DNA from: a bacterium
GTDB taxonomy: Bacteria; 4484-113; JAFGCY01
Reading direction: 5' to 3'
Length of the DNA: 51,965 nt
NCBI GenBank assembly: GCA_020849855.1
Contig: JADZFO010000038.1
Span: 172,010-223,974, forward strand
In this document: one piece after another, positions 16,031 to 27,007 of the stretch
Position numbering within the stretch: the first letter of the stretch is position 1
How the letters are laid out: each line of letters starts with the position of its first letter
Position numbers and translations under genes: made by a program
Notes under the pieces: generated by a model
Databases searched by the model: none
What the model was told of the DNA's origin: nothing
What the model saw: the letters and a program-made list of their open reading frames with translations, nothing else

Positions 16031-16840
16031 ATGTCCGCAACAGCGAGCAGCACCGCATCCACAGCCCCTGCCAGCGGCTCCGGCCAGACCGTCCGGCTGC
16101 ACATCCGGCGCCAGGACGGACCGGGGATGGCGTCCTACTGGCAGGACTTCGAGGTGCCCTTTACCCCCGGCATGAACGTGCTGTCCGCGCTGACGGAGAT
16201 CCGCCGCAACCCGGTCACCGCCGGCGGCCAGGCCACCACCGCGGTGGTCTGGGAGAGCTCCTGCCTGGAGGAAGTCTGCGGCGCCTGCAGCATGCGCATC
16301 AACGGCGTGCCGCGCCAGGGCTGCTCCGCGCTGGTCGAGCACCTGCCCCAGCCGATCACCATCGAGCCGATGAGCAAGTTCCCGGTGGTGCGCGACCTGC
16401 TGGTGGACCGCAGCCGCATGTTCAACAGCCTGCGCAAGGTCAAGGCCTGGATCCCGATCGACGGCACCTATGACCTAGGCCCCGGCCCGCGCCAGAGCCC
16501 CAAGGATCAGAGCTGGATGTATGTGCTGAGCCGCTGCATGACCTGCGGCTGCTGCCTGGACGCCTGCCCGCAGGTGAACGACAAGAGCGAGTTCATGGGC
16601 GCAGCGATCATCAGCCAGGTGCGGCTCTTCAACGCCCACCCCACCGGCGCGCTGCACAAGCACCGCCGCATCGAGGCGCTGATGGGCCCGGGCGGCATCG
16701 CCGACTGCGGCAACGCCCAGAACTGCGTGCGGGTCTGCCCCAAGGAGATCCCGCTGACCCAGAGCATCTCCGAGATGGGCCGCCAGACTGCGAAGTACGC
16801 GATCAAGCGCTTCTTCGCTAAGCCCGACGTTGAGATGTAG
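16031..16840 (+). CDS. Succinate dehydrogenase/fumarate reductase iron-sulfur subunit
   Basis: 269 aa. It carries electrons between the flavoprotein and the quinone side. After a Ser/Ala/Thr-rich N-terminal stretch, the ferredoxin domain binds a [2Fe-2S] cluster through SSCLEEVCGACSMRINGVPR plus the following Cys. The C-terminal domain binds [4Fe-4S] through CMTCGCCLDACP and [3Fe-4S] through CGNAQNCVRVCPKEIPL. The length fits the family. It stops 18 bp before the convergent lipoprotein gene. The window holds no membrane-anchor subunit for this complex. Confidence 0.92.
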   Translation: MSATASSTASTAPASGSGQTVRLHIRRQDGPGMASYWQDFEVPFTPGMNVLSALTEIRRNPVTAGGQATTAVVWESSCLEEVCGACSMRINGVPRQGCSALVEHLPQPITIEPMSKFPVVRDLLVDRSRMFNSLRKVKAWIPIDGTYDLGPGPRQSPKDQSWMYVLSRCMTCGCCLDACPQVNDKSEFMGAAIISQVRLFNAHPTGALHKHRRIEALMGPGGIADCGNAQNCVRVCPKEIPLTQSISEMGRQTAKYAIKRFFAKPDVEM

Positions 16841-16858
16841 CCTGGCCGCGCCGGCTGC

Positions 16859-18841
16859 TCAGTACTTCAGATAGCGCGTCAGCTGGCCGTCAGAGCGGGT
16901 GGTGAAGGCCGCAGGCAGGCCATCCAGTTCACCCAGGCGCATGTAGCTGTTGCTCCCGTCATCATCGCCAAGGAAACTTAAGGTCTCCGGGCTGGCGGGC
17001 CAGGACTGCGCGTCGGAATCAATGGCCCGGTAGTAAACAAGGCGGCTGGCCTCGGGCGAGTTTTCCTGGATCATCACGGCGGGGTTGCCCTGGATGATCG
17101 ACACCGCCACACTCTGCGTGGAGAAGCCGTCGGCGATGCTGTGCAGGGTATCCTCGAGGGTCCAGTTGTTGGAAGGCGCGATGCGCCGGTAGGTCCGCAG
17201 TTCGCCATCCACCAGGCCAAAGGCCAGCAGCATCGGGCCAAACTCTCCGTTGACCACCAGCGGCTGCATGGCGCTAAAGCCCCCGCTGTCGTCGGTCTGC
17301 AGCATCAGCTTGGCCTCGGGCCACTCCAGGCCGAGGGCATCGTCGCTGTAACAGAAGTAGTACAGCTCCGGCTCGCCAAAGGCGCCGGCGCGGAAGATGC
17401 AGGCCGGGCGGTCGCGGAAGGTAATCAGCCGCGACATGCGGAAGCTGAACTCTGAGAAGACCGCGAGGCTGTCGGATGCGCCACCATCGCAGGTAACGGG
17501 ATCACCCCATTCACTGCCCTGGGGGTCGAGGGCGCGGACATAGCGCGGATCGGCGTGCCCGCCACCTTCCACGCCATAGGCGATAGCCGGATGGCCATGG
17601 ATGACCGCCAGGGCCACACGGTCCAGCACCGCGTTGTTCTCCAGGTACTCAATCGGCCCCCAGCTTTCGCCCCCCGGGTCCAGGGCGCGGCAGTAGCGCA
17701 GTTCATATGTGGTGCTCGGATTGGCGACATAAGCGATGGCCGGGTGCCCATCCACAACTGCGATGCTCTGCAGGAACGAAGCTTCTGTTGAGTCGTCGAC
17801 AACCACCGGCTCACCCCACTGTTCCCCCCGCGCATCCAGGGCCGCGCAGAAGTACAGGACCTGAGACTGGGAGAAACACATCGCCGGCACACCGTTCAGA
17901 TCCCAGATTACATCGCAGGACAAGCCGTTGATGCCGCTGGCCTCGGGCCGCCAGGCGATGATGCCCAGCGGCAGGGTCACTGTATCGGTGCTGATCAGGC
18001 CGCTGTTGTCAGTGACCCGCAGACTGAGCTGGAACTCACCGTCGTTCTCAAAGAGCCGCTGTTCCAGCAGGCTCTCGCCAGAGCTCAGCTCATAGCTGCC
18101 GTCGCCATCGGCATCCAGCTCATACAGCACTATCTGGCCATCCGGGTCATAGCTGCCGTCCGAGCTGATTGAGACAAGCTGCGGCGCGCTGCCGGAGCCC
18201 GGCGTGATGCTCAGGCGGGCCAGGGGCGGATATGACTCTGACAGGCCCAGGCTGAGGTAGTCCAGCTCCGAGGGGCTGGCGCCCAGCAGCACCACCGCCA
18301 CCATCAGGCGCCCTTCCGGGTTGAAGAGCGAGGGGTCGAAGCTCATGCTCATCTGCGCGGCAGGCTCAAGCTGCTGCCACTCCCAGCTGTTGCGCTCCCA
18401 GTCGGCGAAGGCCAGGTACAGCGTGCCGGGAAGCGGCAGTTGCAGCCAGCGCAGGCTAAGTGAGTATGCTTCGCTGTAGTCCGGATAATTCCATTCGTAG
18501 AGCGCATAGGCCAGGTCCGCGAGGGCATTGCTGCCGCTGTTGTCATCGGGGGTGAAACGGCCGTCGTTGCTGCCGGATACGGCAACCTCGTTGTGCGGCA
18601 GGTCCACGCGGTACTCGCCGCCGTCGCGGCGGAAGGGCCCGCCCAGCTCACTGCCGCGGCGCGCCGGGATGCTGGCGGGGGCAGGCAGCCTGAGCCCCGG
18701 CACCGCGGCCGGACCGGAGGCGGCCGGACCGGAAGCCGCCGGATCGGTGGCCGCCAGGCCGCTCGCCTCAAGGCGCGGGTCCGCGCTGTGCGAACAGGCT
18801 GTGAGCAGCAGTATCGAGGCCAGCAGTAAAGCTCTGCGCAT
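16859..18841 (-). CDS. Lipoprotein with shared N-terminal domain, PKD domain and propeller-like repeats
   Basis: 660 aa from the ATG at 18841, which follows TTGGAGG by 4 nt and begins a signal peptide with lipobox LLTAC (Cys16). The frame is open far upstream, but that part is antisense to a transporter gene. Residues 27-46 are an Ala/Ser/Gly/Pro linker with short repeats. Residues about 100-202 are the domain shared with the lipoproteins at 2413 and 40206 (LYLAFADWERNSW, LMVAVVLLG). A PKD domain follows at about 205-293 (SSDGSYDPDGQIVLYELDAD). The rest holds repeats built on (D/H)GHPAIAY...YCRALDPGG..W, about 50-60 residues each, suggesting a beta-propeller. It is a surface-exposed binding protein of unknown ligand. 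Confidence 0.86.
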   Translation of the reverse strand: MRRALLLASILLLTACSHSADPRLEASGLAATDPAASGPAASGPAAVPGLRLPAPASIPARRGSELGGPFRRDGGEYRVDLPHNEVAVSGSNDGRFTPDDNSGSNALADLAYALYEWNYPDYSEAYSLSLRWLQLPLPGTLYLAFADWERNSWEWQQLEPAAQMSMSFDPSLFNPEGRLMVAVVLLGASPSELDYLSLGLSESYPPLARLSITPGSGSAPQLVSISSDGSYDPDGQIVLYELDADGDGSYELSSGESLLEQRLFENDGEFQLSLRVTDNSGLISTDTVTLPLGIIAWRPEASGINGLSCDVIWDLNGVPAMCFSQSQVLYFCAALDARGEQWGEPVVVDDSTEASFLQSIAVVDGHPAIAYVANPSTTYELRYCRALDPGGESWGPIEYLENNAVLDRVALAVIHGHPAIAYGVEGGGHADPRYVRALDPQGSEWGDPVTCDGGASDSLAVFSEFSFRMSRLITFRDRPACIFRAGAFGEPELYYFCYSDDALGLEWPEAKLMLQTDDSGGFSAMQPLVVNGEFGPMLLAFGLVDGELRTYRRIAPSNNWTLEDTLHSIADGFSTQSVAVSIIQGNPAVMIQENSPEASRLVYYRAIDSDAQSWPASPETLSFLGDDDGSNSYMRLGELDGLPAAFTTRSDGQLTRYLKY

Positions 18842-18958
18842 GGATCCTCCAAGGGCCGACCTGCAGCCCCGGCGCCAGGGGCGCGACCACAACTTATACC
18901 CCGGAGACCGAATCGATACAAGCCCGGCGGAAAACAAGCCCCGCCGCGGGCTGGAGCC

Positions 18959-18964
18959 TAAAAT
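18959..18964 (+). promoter_or_regulatory. -10 box TAAAAT 6 nt before a GTG start
   Basis: TAAAAT precedes GTG 18971 with the leaderless spacing; no ribosome site. Confidence 0.55.
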
Positions 18965-18970
18965 AGCCCT

Positions 18971-19960
18971 GTGCCAGAGCCCCCTGTGTCCGCCGCCCCC
19001 GGCCGAGTGCGCCTGCTGGCGCAGTTTGGCCTGGTTTACTGCGCGGCGATCTGGGGCAGCACTTTCTTTGTTGTCCGCGATGCCGTGGACCATGTCCACC
19101 CCGTGACACTGGTCGGCTACCGCTTCACACTGGCGGCACTGCTGCTTCTGCCCTTCATCCTGGCCCGCGGGCACAAGCCCTTCGAGGGCCTGTTTGCACG
19201 GGGCGGCGGGCCGGGGATCCGCCTTTCCCCCGGGCTGTCGCTGGGCCTGATGCTCTGGCTGCTTTACATAGCCCAGACCTGGGGCCTGACCATCACCACA
19301 GCCGCGAACAGCGGCTTCATCACCGGTCTGTTCATCGTCTTTGTGCCCTTTGTCGCCTGGCTCATCGACCGCAGCCCCGTACAGCCCATGAAGCTGCTGG
19401 CGGTGGCGGTCGCCGTCGGCGGGCTGTTTCTGCTCAGCGGCGGGCTGTCCGGCCTGAACAGCGGGGACGTGCTGACCCTGCTGGCGGCCCTGACCTACGC
19501 CATGCACGTGCTTTACACCGGCCGCTATGCCGCCGAACCGCACGACCCCTATGTGCTGACCTTCCAGCAGGTGCTGGTCACCGGCGGCCTGAGCCTGCTC
19601 ACTGTGGCCGTCAGCCAGGGCCTGCATGCCCTTAACCCTGAGCTGCCGGCCTTCAGCTTCAGCCCCGGCAATGCCTCTTCTATCTGGGCCATGCTCTTCC
19701 TGACCGTCTTCCCCACACTCTCGGCCTTCCTGCTGCAGCTCATCTGCCAGCGCTATGTTGACCCGCTGCGCACCGCGCTGATCTTTGTGCTGGAGCCGGT
19801 CTTCGGGGCCGCCTTCTCCTGGACCATCGGCGGTGAGACCTGCACCCTGGGGCGGGCCCTGGGTGGCCTGCTGATCGTCGCCGCGATGCTGCTGTCGGAG
19901 CTTCCCCTGGGCGGCCGCGGAGAGCAGCGGATCATTGATGAGCACGCCCCTGGTTCCTGA
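18971..19960 (+). CDS. EamA/DMT-family transporter
   Basis: A 329-aa inner-membrane exporter or permease of the drug/metabolite transporter superfamily. About ten hydrophobic helices fall into two EamA halves. The first half contains AAIWGSTFFVVRDAV and YRFTLAALLLLPF; the second starts near GDVLTLLAALTYAMHVLYTGRY. LEPVFGAAFSW near the last helices is typical. The substrate is unknown. It begins with GTG directly behind a -10 box. It is divergent from the preceding lipoprotein gene and stands alone. Confidence 0.88.
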   Translation: MPEPPVSAAPGRVRLLAQFGLVYCAAIWGSTFFVVRDAVDHVHPVTLVGYRFTLAALLLLPFILARGHKPFEGLFARGGGPGIRLSPGLSLGLMLWLLYIAQTWGLTITTAANSGFITGLFIVFVPFVAWLIDRSPVQPMKLLAVAVAVGGLFLLSGGLSGLNSGDVLTLLAALTYAMHVLYTGRYAAEPHDPYVLTFQQVLVTGGLSLLTVAVSQGLHALNPELPAFSFSPGNASSIWAMLFLTVFPTLSAFLLQLICQRYVDPLRTALIFVLEPVFGAAFSWTIGGETCTLGRALGGLLIVAAMLLSELPLGGRGEQRIIDEHAPGS

Positions 19961-20111
19961 ACCGCCGCGATCAGCATCCGCTGTGAATGGGCGCAGTTAC
20001 CTGACACAGTGCGCCGGTCTCTCTAATCCCGTTCCACCTGCTGTATGGGGTTAACTGCGAAGCGGGCATGCATGTCCGCTAATGTCGCTTGCCTCAAATC
20101 CAGGCAGGCGC

Positions 20112-20117
20112 TAAGGT
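20112..20117 (+). promoter_or_regulatory. -10 box TAAGGT 6 nt before ATG 20124
   Basis: It fits the TANNNT-N6-start pattern; no ribosome site is seen. Confidence 0.45.
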
Positions 20118-20123
20118 GCTTAT

Positions 20124-21854
20124 ATGTCAGCTCTACACGCGGTAGATTTCAACTCCCTTCCCGGCAGCGGCCTGGCCGTGCTTGACTGGACCTGGGAACA
20201 GTACGCCCCCTTCTTCAGTGAACTGGAGGGGCGTCCCCTGGACAGTGCGAGCGTTGACGCCTGGCTGCGCGACCTCAGCCGCATCAGCGACCTGCTTTAT
20301 GAGCACAGCTCCCGGCTGCGCAATATCAACGGCGCTGATACCCGGGTGGAAGAGAACCGCCTGCGCCTTGAGAAGCACCAGTCCGAAGTGCTGCCGCAGG
20401 CCTTCATGGCCGGCCAGCGCCTGAAGGAGAAGCTGCTGGCCAGCGGGCTGACGCCGGAAGGCATGCAGTTCCCCCTGCGGGCCATGCGGGCCGAAGCCGA
20501 GCGCTACCGCGAGGAGAACGTGGCTCTGCAGGTTGAGGAATCCAAGCTGGAGAACGAGTACAACCGCATCTCGGGCTCAATGAGCGTGGACTTCGAAGGC
20601 CGCGAGGTGACTCTGGCTGAGCTGCGCCCGCTGCAGATGGACCCCGACCGCTCACGCCGCGAAGCTGCCTATATGGCGGCGGTGCAGCGCGTGGACCAGG
20701 ACCGCGACAAGCTTAACGAGATCTGGGCCGGCCTGGTTGACCTGCGGGTGAAGACGGCCGCTAACGCCGGCTGCGCGAACTTCCGCGATTACATCTGGCC
20801 GCTCAAGCACCGCTTCGACTACACGCCCGACGACTGCTACAGCTATGCCCGCAGCGTCGAGGCGACGGTGGTGCCATACCTGGCCGGCCGTATGCGCCGC
20901 CTGGCCGAGCGCCTCGGCGTGGACAGCCTGCGCCCCTGGGATGTGAATGCCGATCCCCTGCAGCGCCAGCCGCTGCGGCCCTTCAGCGACGTCAGCGAGC
21001 TGGAAGAGCGCTGCGCCGGGATCTTTGAGCAGCTCGACCCGGAGCTGGGGCAGCAGTTCCGCCTGCTCCACGGCGAGCAGCTTGACCTGGCCAACCGGCC
21101 GGGCAAGGCCCCCGGCGGCTGGTGCAGCGACTACCCTGTGATCAAGCGGCCGCATATCTTCATGAACTCGGTCGGCATCCACGACGACGTGCAGACCTTG
21201 TTCCATGAAGCCGGGCACGCCTTCCACGGCTTCGCCACCTACAACCTGCCTTATTCGGCCCAGCGCAGCGCATACATGGAGTTCTGTGAAGTGGCCTCGA
21301 TGGCCATGGAGCTGCTGGCCGGCCCCTTCCTCACCACCGACCGCGGCGGTTTCTACAGCCCCAAGGATGCGGCCCGGGCCCGCATTGAGCACTTCGACCG
21401 CATCCTCTACATCTGGGCCATGGTGGCAGCTGGCGATGCCTTCCAGCACTGGATCTATGAGAACCCCGAGCAGGGCCGCGACGCCGCGCAGTGCGCGAAG
21501 GTCTTTGGCGAGCTCTGGAGCCGCTACTTCCCGGCTATCGATTTCAGCGGCATCGAGAAGTGGCGCGACTGGCATTGGCAGCGCGTGCTGCACTACTACG
21601 TCGTGCCCTTCTATTACATTGAGTACGGCATCGCCCAGCTTGGCGCGATCCAGGTCTGGCAGAACTCGCAGAAGGATCCCGTCTCCGCCCTGGCCGCTTA
21701 CAAGCGTGGTCTGGCACTGGGTGGCACGACCAACCTGCCTGACCTGTACAGCGCCGCCGGCATCCGCCTGGCCTTTGATGAGGGTACCTTCAAGATGGCG
21801 GTCGACGGCATTGCCAGCGCGATCGCCGAGCTGGAGCCCCTGGCCGAGGGCTAA
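20124..21854 (+). CDS. M3-family oligoendopeptidase (PepF/thimet-like)
   Basis: A 576-aa cytoplasmic zinc peptidase cleaving short peptides. The catalytic motif is HEAGH at residues 361-365; the third zinc ligand is a Glu in YMEFCEVASMAMELL about 25 residues later. The N-terminal helical half, with NEYNRISGSMSVDF and FRDYIWPLKHRFDYTP, matches the M3 oligoendopeptidase lobe that closes the substrate tunnel. YYVVPFYYIEYGIAQLGA near the C-terminus is the conserved Tyr-rich substrate segment. Length fits the family. There is no signal peptide. It is transcribed from its own leaderless-type promoter. Confidence 0.92.
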   Translation: MSALHAVDFNSLPGSGLAVLDWTWEQYAPFFSELEGRPLDSASVDAWLRDLSRISDLLYEHSSRLRNINGADTRVEENRLRLEKHQSEVLPQAFMAGQRLKEKLLASGLTPEGMQFPLRAMRAEAERYREENVALQVEESKLENEYNRISGSMSVDFEGREVTLAELRPLQMDPDRSRREAAYMAAVQRVDQDRDKLNEIWAGLVDLRVKTAANAGCANFRDYIWPLKHRFDYTPDDCYSYARSVEATVVPYLAGRMRRLAERLGVDSLRPWDVNADPLQRQPLRPFSDVSELEERCAGIFEQLDPELGQQFRLLHGEQLDLANRPGKAPGGWCSDYPVIKRPHIFMNSVGIHDDVQTLFHEAGHAFHGFATYNLPYSAQRSAYMEFCEVASMAMELLAGPFLTTDRGGFYSPKDAARARIEHFDRILYIWAMVAAGDAFQHWIYENPEQGRDAAQCAKVFGELWSRYFPAIDFSGIEKWRDWHWQRVLHYYVVPFYYIEYGIAQLGAIQVWQNSQKDPVSALAAYKRGLALGGTTNLPDLYSAAGIRLAFDEGTFKMAVDGIASAIAELEPLAEG

Positions 21855-21882
21855 GCCCGGGCACTGCATTCGCGGGGCTGGC

Positions 21883-21888
21883 TACAAT
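21883..21888 (+). promoter_or_regulatory. -10 box TACAAT before a TTG start
   Basis: TACAAT ends 7 nt before TTG 21896. An ATG at 21889 is out of frame. Confidence 0.5.
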
Positions 21889-21895
21889 ATGGCCC

Positions 21896-23125
21896 TTGCG
21901 CTGCGGCAGAACTATCGCGCTTGGAGCCCTGGGCCTGCTGGCCCTGTTGTCTGCCGGCTGCGCGCTGCTGCCGCAGTGGCGGGAGAAACAGCTTCAGCGC
22001 TACCACCTCAGCCGCTTCGAGGCCTTTGCCCGGCAGGAGGCCTTCGGCGCTGGCAGCGCGCAGTATCCTAAAAAGCCAGCGCCCCCGAAGGACTGCCGCG
22101 AAACACTCGAGCCGCTGTATCAGCAGGCCTTTGAAGCGCAGAGCCAGCGTGAGGCCACCTGGCAGGCGCTGCTGGCTGACTGCAACGAACTGCGCGGCCG
22201 GCTTGAGGAAATCAGTGGCGCTCTGGCCCGCCGAGACGGCGCCAGCGTGGCAGCCCTGACACCGGAGCTGGGAGAGGCCCGCGACCAGAACGCCGCGCTG
22301 CTGAAGGACTGGCAGGCCCGCGGCGCGGAGTTTGAGGGCAGCCTGCAAAGCCTGCAGGTGAAGTGGCAGGAAGTCTGGCCCGAGGGTGCGCAGCCCTGGG
22401 ACCTGGATGCCGAGGTCGACCGCCAGCGTCGCAGCGCCTTTGATGCAAAGCTCGCAGACGCGGCCGCTGGTCAGGCCGGGAGTGGAAAAGACAGCGATCG
22501 CAGGGCGGCCGCGCAGGCGCTGGAACAGGAACACATTGCAGCACTGCTCAAGTATCACGAGTCGCTCTACGGCCGCCTTGCCGGGCTCTATCTGGGGCGC
22601 GAGACCGCAGCAGCCAAGGCTGACGCGCCTGCCGCGCCGGACTTCGCCGCCCCGCTGGCTGAGGCACTGGCCCCGCTTGAAGACTATCTGCAGCTGCGTT
22701 TCAGCCTCGATGAAGGAATCGAAGCTGAGCTGTCACGTTTCGCTGACCTGACCGGCTTCAGCGTGGAAGAGCTGCTGGAGCTGCCCCCGCAGGCCCAGGC
22801 TGCAGGCGACAAGAGCGGACTGAGCCGCCGCCAGCTCTGGGAAAAGCTGCGTGCCGGCAAGCTGCCCTCACTGGAGGGTCGCAAGGACAGGAACCTGCGC
22901 GGGCACCGCAAGGACGCCGTGGAGATCTCCCTGGCCCGCCTGGAGTATTACCGCCAGCTTGACGAGCTGCTGACCCGCGCGATCAGTGTCCAGCAGCGCG
23001 AGATCCAGCGCCAGTGGGAAATCGTCTGGCCCAACCCGGCGGTGGAGATGGACATCTTTGAGTATGCCCGCACCCTGCCGGAGGCGCAGGAGGCGCCTGA
23101 AGTCGCGCCGGACGAGCAGCCCTAG
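21896..23125 (+). CDS. Coiled-coil lipoprotein of unknown function
   Basis: 409 aa, starting at TTG 21896 right behind a TACAAT box. The N-terminus is a short signal peptide with lipobox LSAGC. The mature protein is almost all helix, rich in Glu, Gln, Arg and Leu, with heptad-like stretches around residues 60-150, 190-240 and 330-380. Two segments resemble each other: VKWQEVWPEGAQPWDLDAEV in the first half and QWEIVWPNPAVEMDIFEY near the C-terminus. They may mark an internal duplication. I do not recognise a family. The context (a peptidase upstream, convergent GAPDH downstream) gives no functional hint. A periplasmic or envelope-tethered scaffold is possible. Confidence 0.75.
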   Translation: MRCGRTIALGALGLLALLSAGCALLPQWREKQLQRYHLSRFEAFARQEAFGAGSAQYPKKPAPPKDCRETLEPLYQQAFEAQSQREATWQALLADCNELRGRLEEISGALARRDGASVAALTPELGEARDQNAALLKDWQARGAEFEGSLQSLQVKWQEVWPEGAQPWDLDAEVDRQRRSAFDAKLADAAAGQAGSGKDSDRRAAAQALEQEHIAALLKYHESLYGRLAGLYLGRETAAAKADAPAAPDFAAPLAEALAPLEDYLQLRFSLDEGIEAELSRFADLTGFSVEELLELPPQAQAAGDKSGLSRRQLWEKLRAGKLPSLEGRKDRNLRGHRKDAVEISLARLEYYRQLDELLTRAISVQQREIQRQWEIVWPNPAVEMDIFEYARTLPEAQEAPEVAPDEQP

Positions 23126-23155
23126 GCGCATATCTCCCGCAGCGGCCCGCCCGCC

Positions 23156-24283
<1,128 letters not shown>

Positions 24284-24328
24284 GGGAGAGCCCTCCAGCG
24301 GCGGCAGAGCCGCCATTTTGCCGGGCAG

Positions 24329-24334
24329 ATTATA
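24329..24334 (-). promoter_or_regulatory. -10 box TATAAT of the GAPDH gene
   Basis: On the minus strand TATAAT follows TTGCGG by 15 bp. It should give a leader of about 40 nt carrying the GGAGGG ribosome site, so this gene uses a conventional leader. Confidence 0.55.
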
Positions 24335-24523
24335 GCTCGCGAGTCAGCTCCGCAAGACCGTGTTTTATGACCGCAAAAGCAGGTCAGAACAGGCAAAACA
24401 CCCGGTAATCTGCGACATTGCGATTCTGCGCCTGCATGGATCCGGGACTGCGAAAACAGCTTGTCCCCGGATCCTGACACTGCATTTCAATGCCTCTTAC
24501 AGAGGCTGCCGGCCACGCAGAGA

Positions 24524-25717
<1,194 letters not shown>

Positions 25718-25750
25718 GCTGCCACCGCCCTGGACACAGCAAGGCCGCTG

Positions 25751-25901
25751 GTCGGAGGTCGGAGGTCGGAAGTCTGAGTTGCAGAACCAGACAGCCTGGA
25801 GGCGTGATCTACTGCTGGCTTTGCAGGCTGGGTCGCAATCGCCGGCAGCCTGCGAGCCGCGGCAAGGCGCCGCTTCAGACATCTGACATTCGACATCCGA
25901 C
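25751..25901. repeat. Element bounded by inverted arrays of 7-bp repeats
   Basis: 25751-25778 holds four heptamers (GTCGGAG, GTCGGAG, GTCGGAA, GTCTGAG). 25874-25901 holds four in the opposite orientation (TTCAGAC, ATCTGAC, ATTCGAC, ATCCGAC). The 95-bp centre is non-coding. A second heptamer-bounded region lies at 33482-34057. Confidence 0.55.
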
Positions 25902-25910
25902 TCCTTCTCA

Positions 25911-26954
25911 TTAACGGCTCCCCAGCCAGACCGCGAGCAGAGCGCCGACGGCGGTGATGCTGTAGAGCACCAGCACGGTGCGGGGATGCGCCTTGCTATG
26001 GACCCACTCCAGGTCGGACTGGCTCAGCTCTTCGCTGTCGATGCGGGCGCTGTAGCGCGCCGACATCAGGGCCAGCAGGCGGTGGTGGATGTGGCGGTTA
26101 TCCGGCGTCAGCGGATTGAGGCCCTTGGAGAGGCGGCGCAGGATGGCGAAGGCTGTATCGAAGATCGGCAGGGCCAGCAGGGCCAGCGGGATGAGGAAGG
26201 AGATCAGGGCGGCCTGCTTGAAGAGCCCGACCACCGAGGTGACGGCCAGCAGATAGCCCAGTGAGAAGGCCCCGCCGTCGCCGACGAAGATCCGCGCCGG
26301 GAAGAAGTTGTGCGGCAGGAAGCCCAGAACTGAGCCGATCAGCACCGCGGCAAGGGTGCCGCAGAGCACGGCGTTGGGCAGAGTCGGGTTGAGCAGCGCC
26401 AGGGCCAGGAAGCCGGCGGCGGCGATCAGCGCCACCCCGCTGGACAGGCCGTCGAGGCCATCGATCCAGTTAAAGGTGTTGACCACGCCGACTATCCACA
26501 GCACGGTGCAGAGCCCGCCGAGCCAGGCCGGCAGGGCGTTGCCCAGGATGGCGCTGATGCTGACCGCGCCGCCGGAGAGGACGATCACCAGCGTGGCCAC
26601 GGCCAGCTGGGCCAGCAGACGCGGCACGGCAGGGATGGACTTGATGTCGTCGAAGAAGCCGATGAAAAAGAAGCCGCAGAGCCCGACATAGATCGGCGGC
26701 ACCAGGGCCGACTGGCCCAGCTCCAGGTTGAACCAGTCCAGCATCGCGCCGATGACTGCGGCGGTCAGGCCGAGGCTGATGGCGGAGAAGAGGGCCACGC
26801 CGCCCATCCTGGGGATCGAGCGCTTGTGGATCTTGCGGGCGTCCGGCGGGTCGAAGGCGCCATGCCGCCGGCAGACGCGCAGCACGGCGGGCGTCAGCAG
26901 GAAGCTGACCAGCGCACAGAAGGCGCCCAGCAGGATGTAAGTGAGCCAGGGAAT
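25911..26954 (-). CDS. WecA/MraY-family undecaprenyl-phosphate sugar-phosphate transferase
   Basis: A 347-aa polytopic enzyme that loads GlcNAc-1-phosphate, or a related sugar phosphate, onto undecaprenyl phosphate. Motifs: DPPDARKIHKRSIPRMGG, FFDDIKSIPAVPRL, VNTFNWIDGLDGLSSG, FVGDGGAFSLGYLL and DNRHIHHRLL, the HIHH being WecA-type. A GTG at 26885 would delete the first membrane helix. The frame continues upstream through PWLTYILLGAFCALVSFLL to an ATT at 26954, where extended -10 box TGCTAGCAT sits 6 nt ahead; a TAG stop lies just upstream. I take ATT as the likely start. The next gene downstream is the UDP-GlcNAc 2-epimerase. Confidence 0.85.
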   Translation of the reverse strand: MPWLTYILLGAFCALVSFLLTPAVLRVCRRHGAFDPPDARKIHKRSIPRMGGVALFSAISLGLTAAVIGAMLDWFNLELGQSALVPPIYVGLCGFFFIGFFDDIKSIPAVPRLLAQLAVATLVIVLSGGAVSISAILGNALPAWLGGLCTVLWIVGVVNTFNWIDGLDGLSSGVALIAAAGFLALALLNPTLPNAVLCGTLAAVLIGSVLGFLPHNFFPARIFVGDGGAFSLGYLLAVTSVVGLFKQAALISFLIPLALLALPIFDTAFAILRRLSKGLNPLTPDNRHIHHRLLALMSARYSARIDSEELSQSDLEWVHSKAHPRTVLVLYSITAVGALLAVWLGSR

Positions 26955-26960
26955 CTGTCC

Positions 26961-26969
26961 ATGCTAGCA
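26961..26969 (-). promoter_or_regulatory. Extended -10 box TGCTAGCAT before the WecA-like gene
   Basis: TGC-TAGCAT on the minus strand ends 6 nt before ATT 26954, matching the spacing of the other leaderless starts. Confidence 0.5.
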
Positions 26970-27007
26970 CGATTCGAAAGCGGCGCCCCGCAGCGCCCGG
27001 CAGCGAC

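Noticed and set aside
18842..19945. N-terminal extension of the PKD lipoprotein frame to 1028 codons
   Set aside because: This part is antisense to the EamA transporter; the lipobox and ribosome site at 18841 mark the true start.
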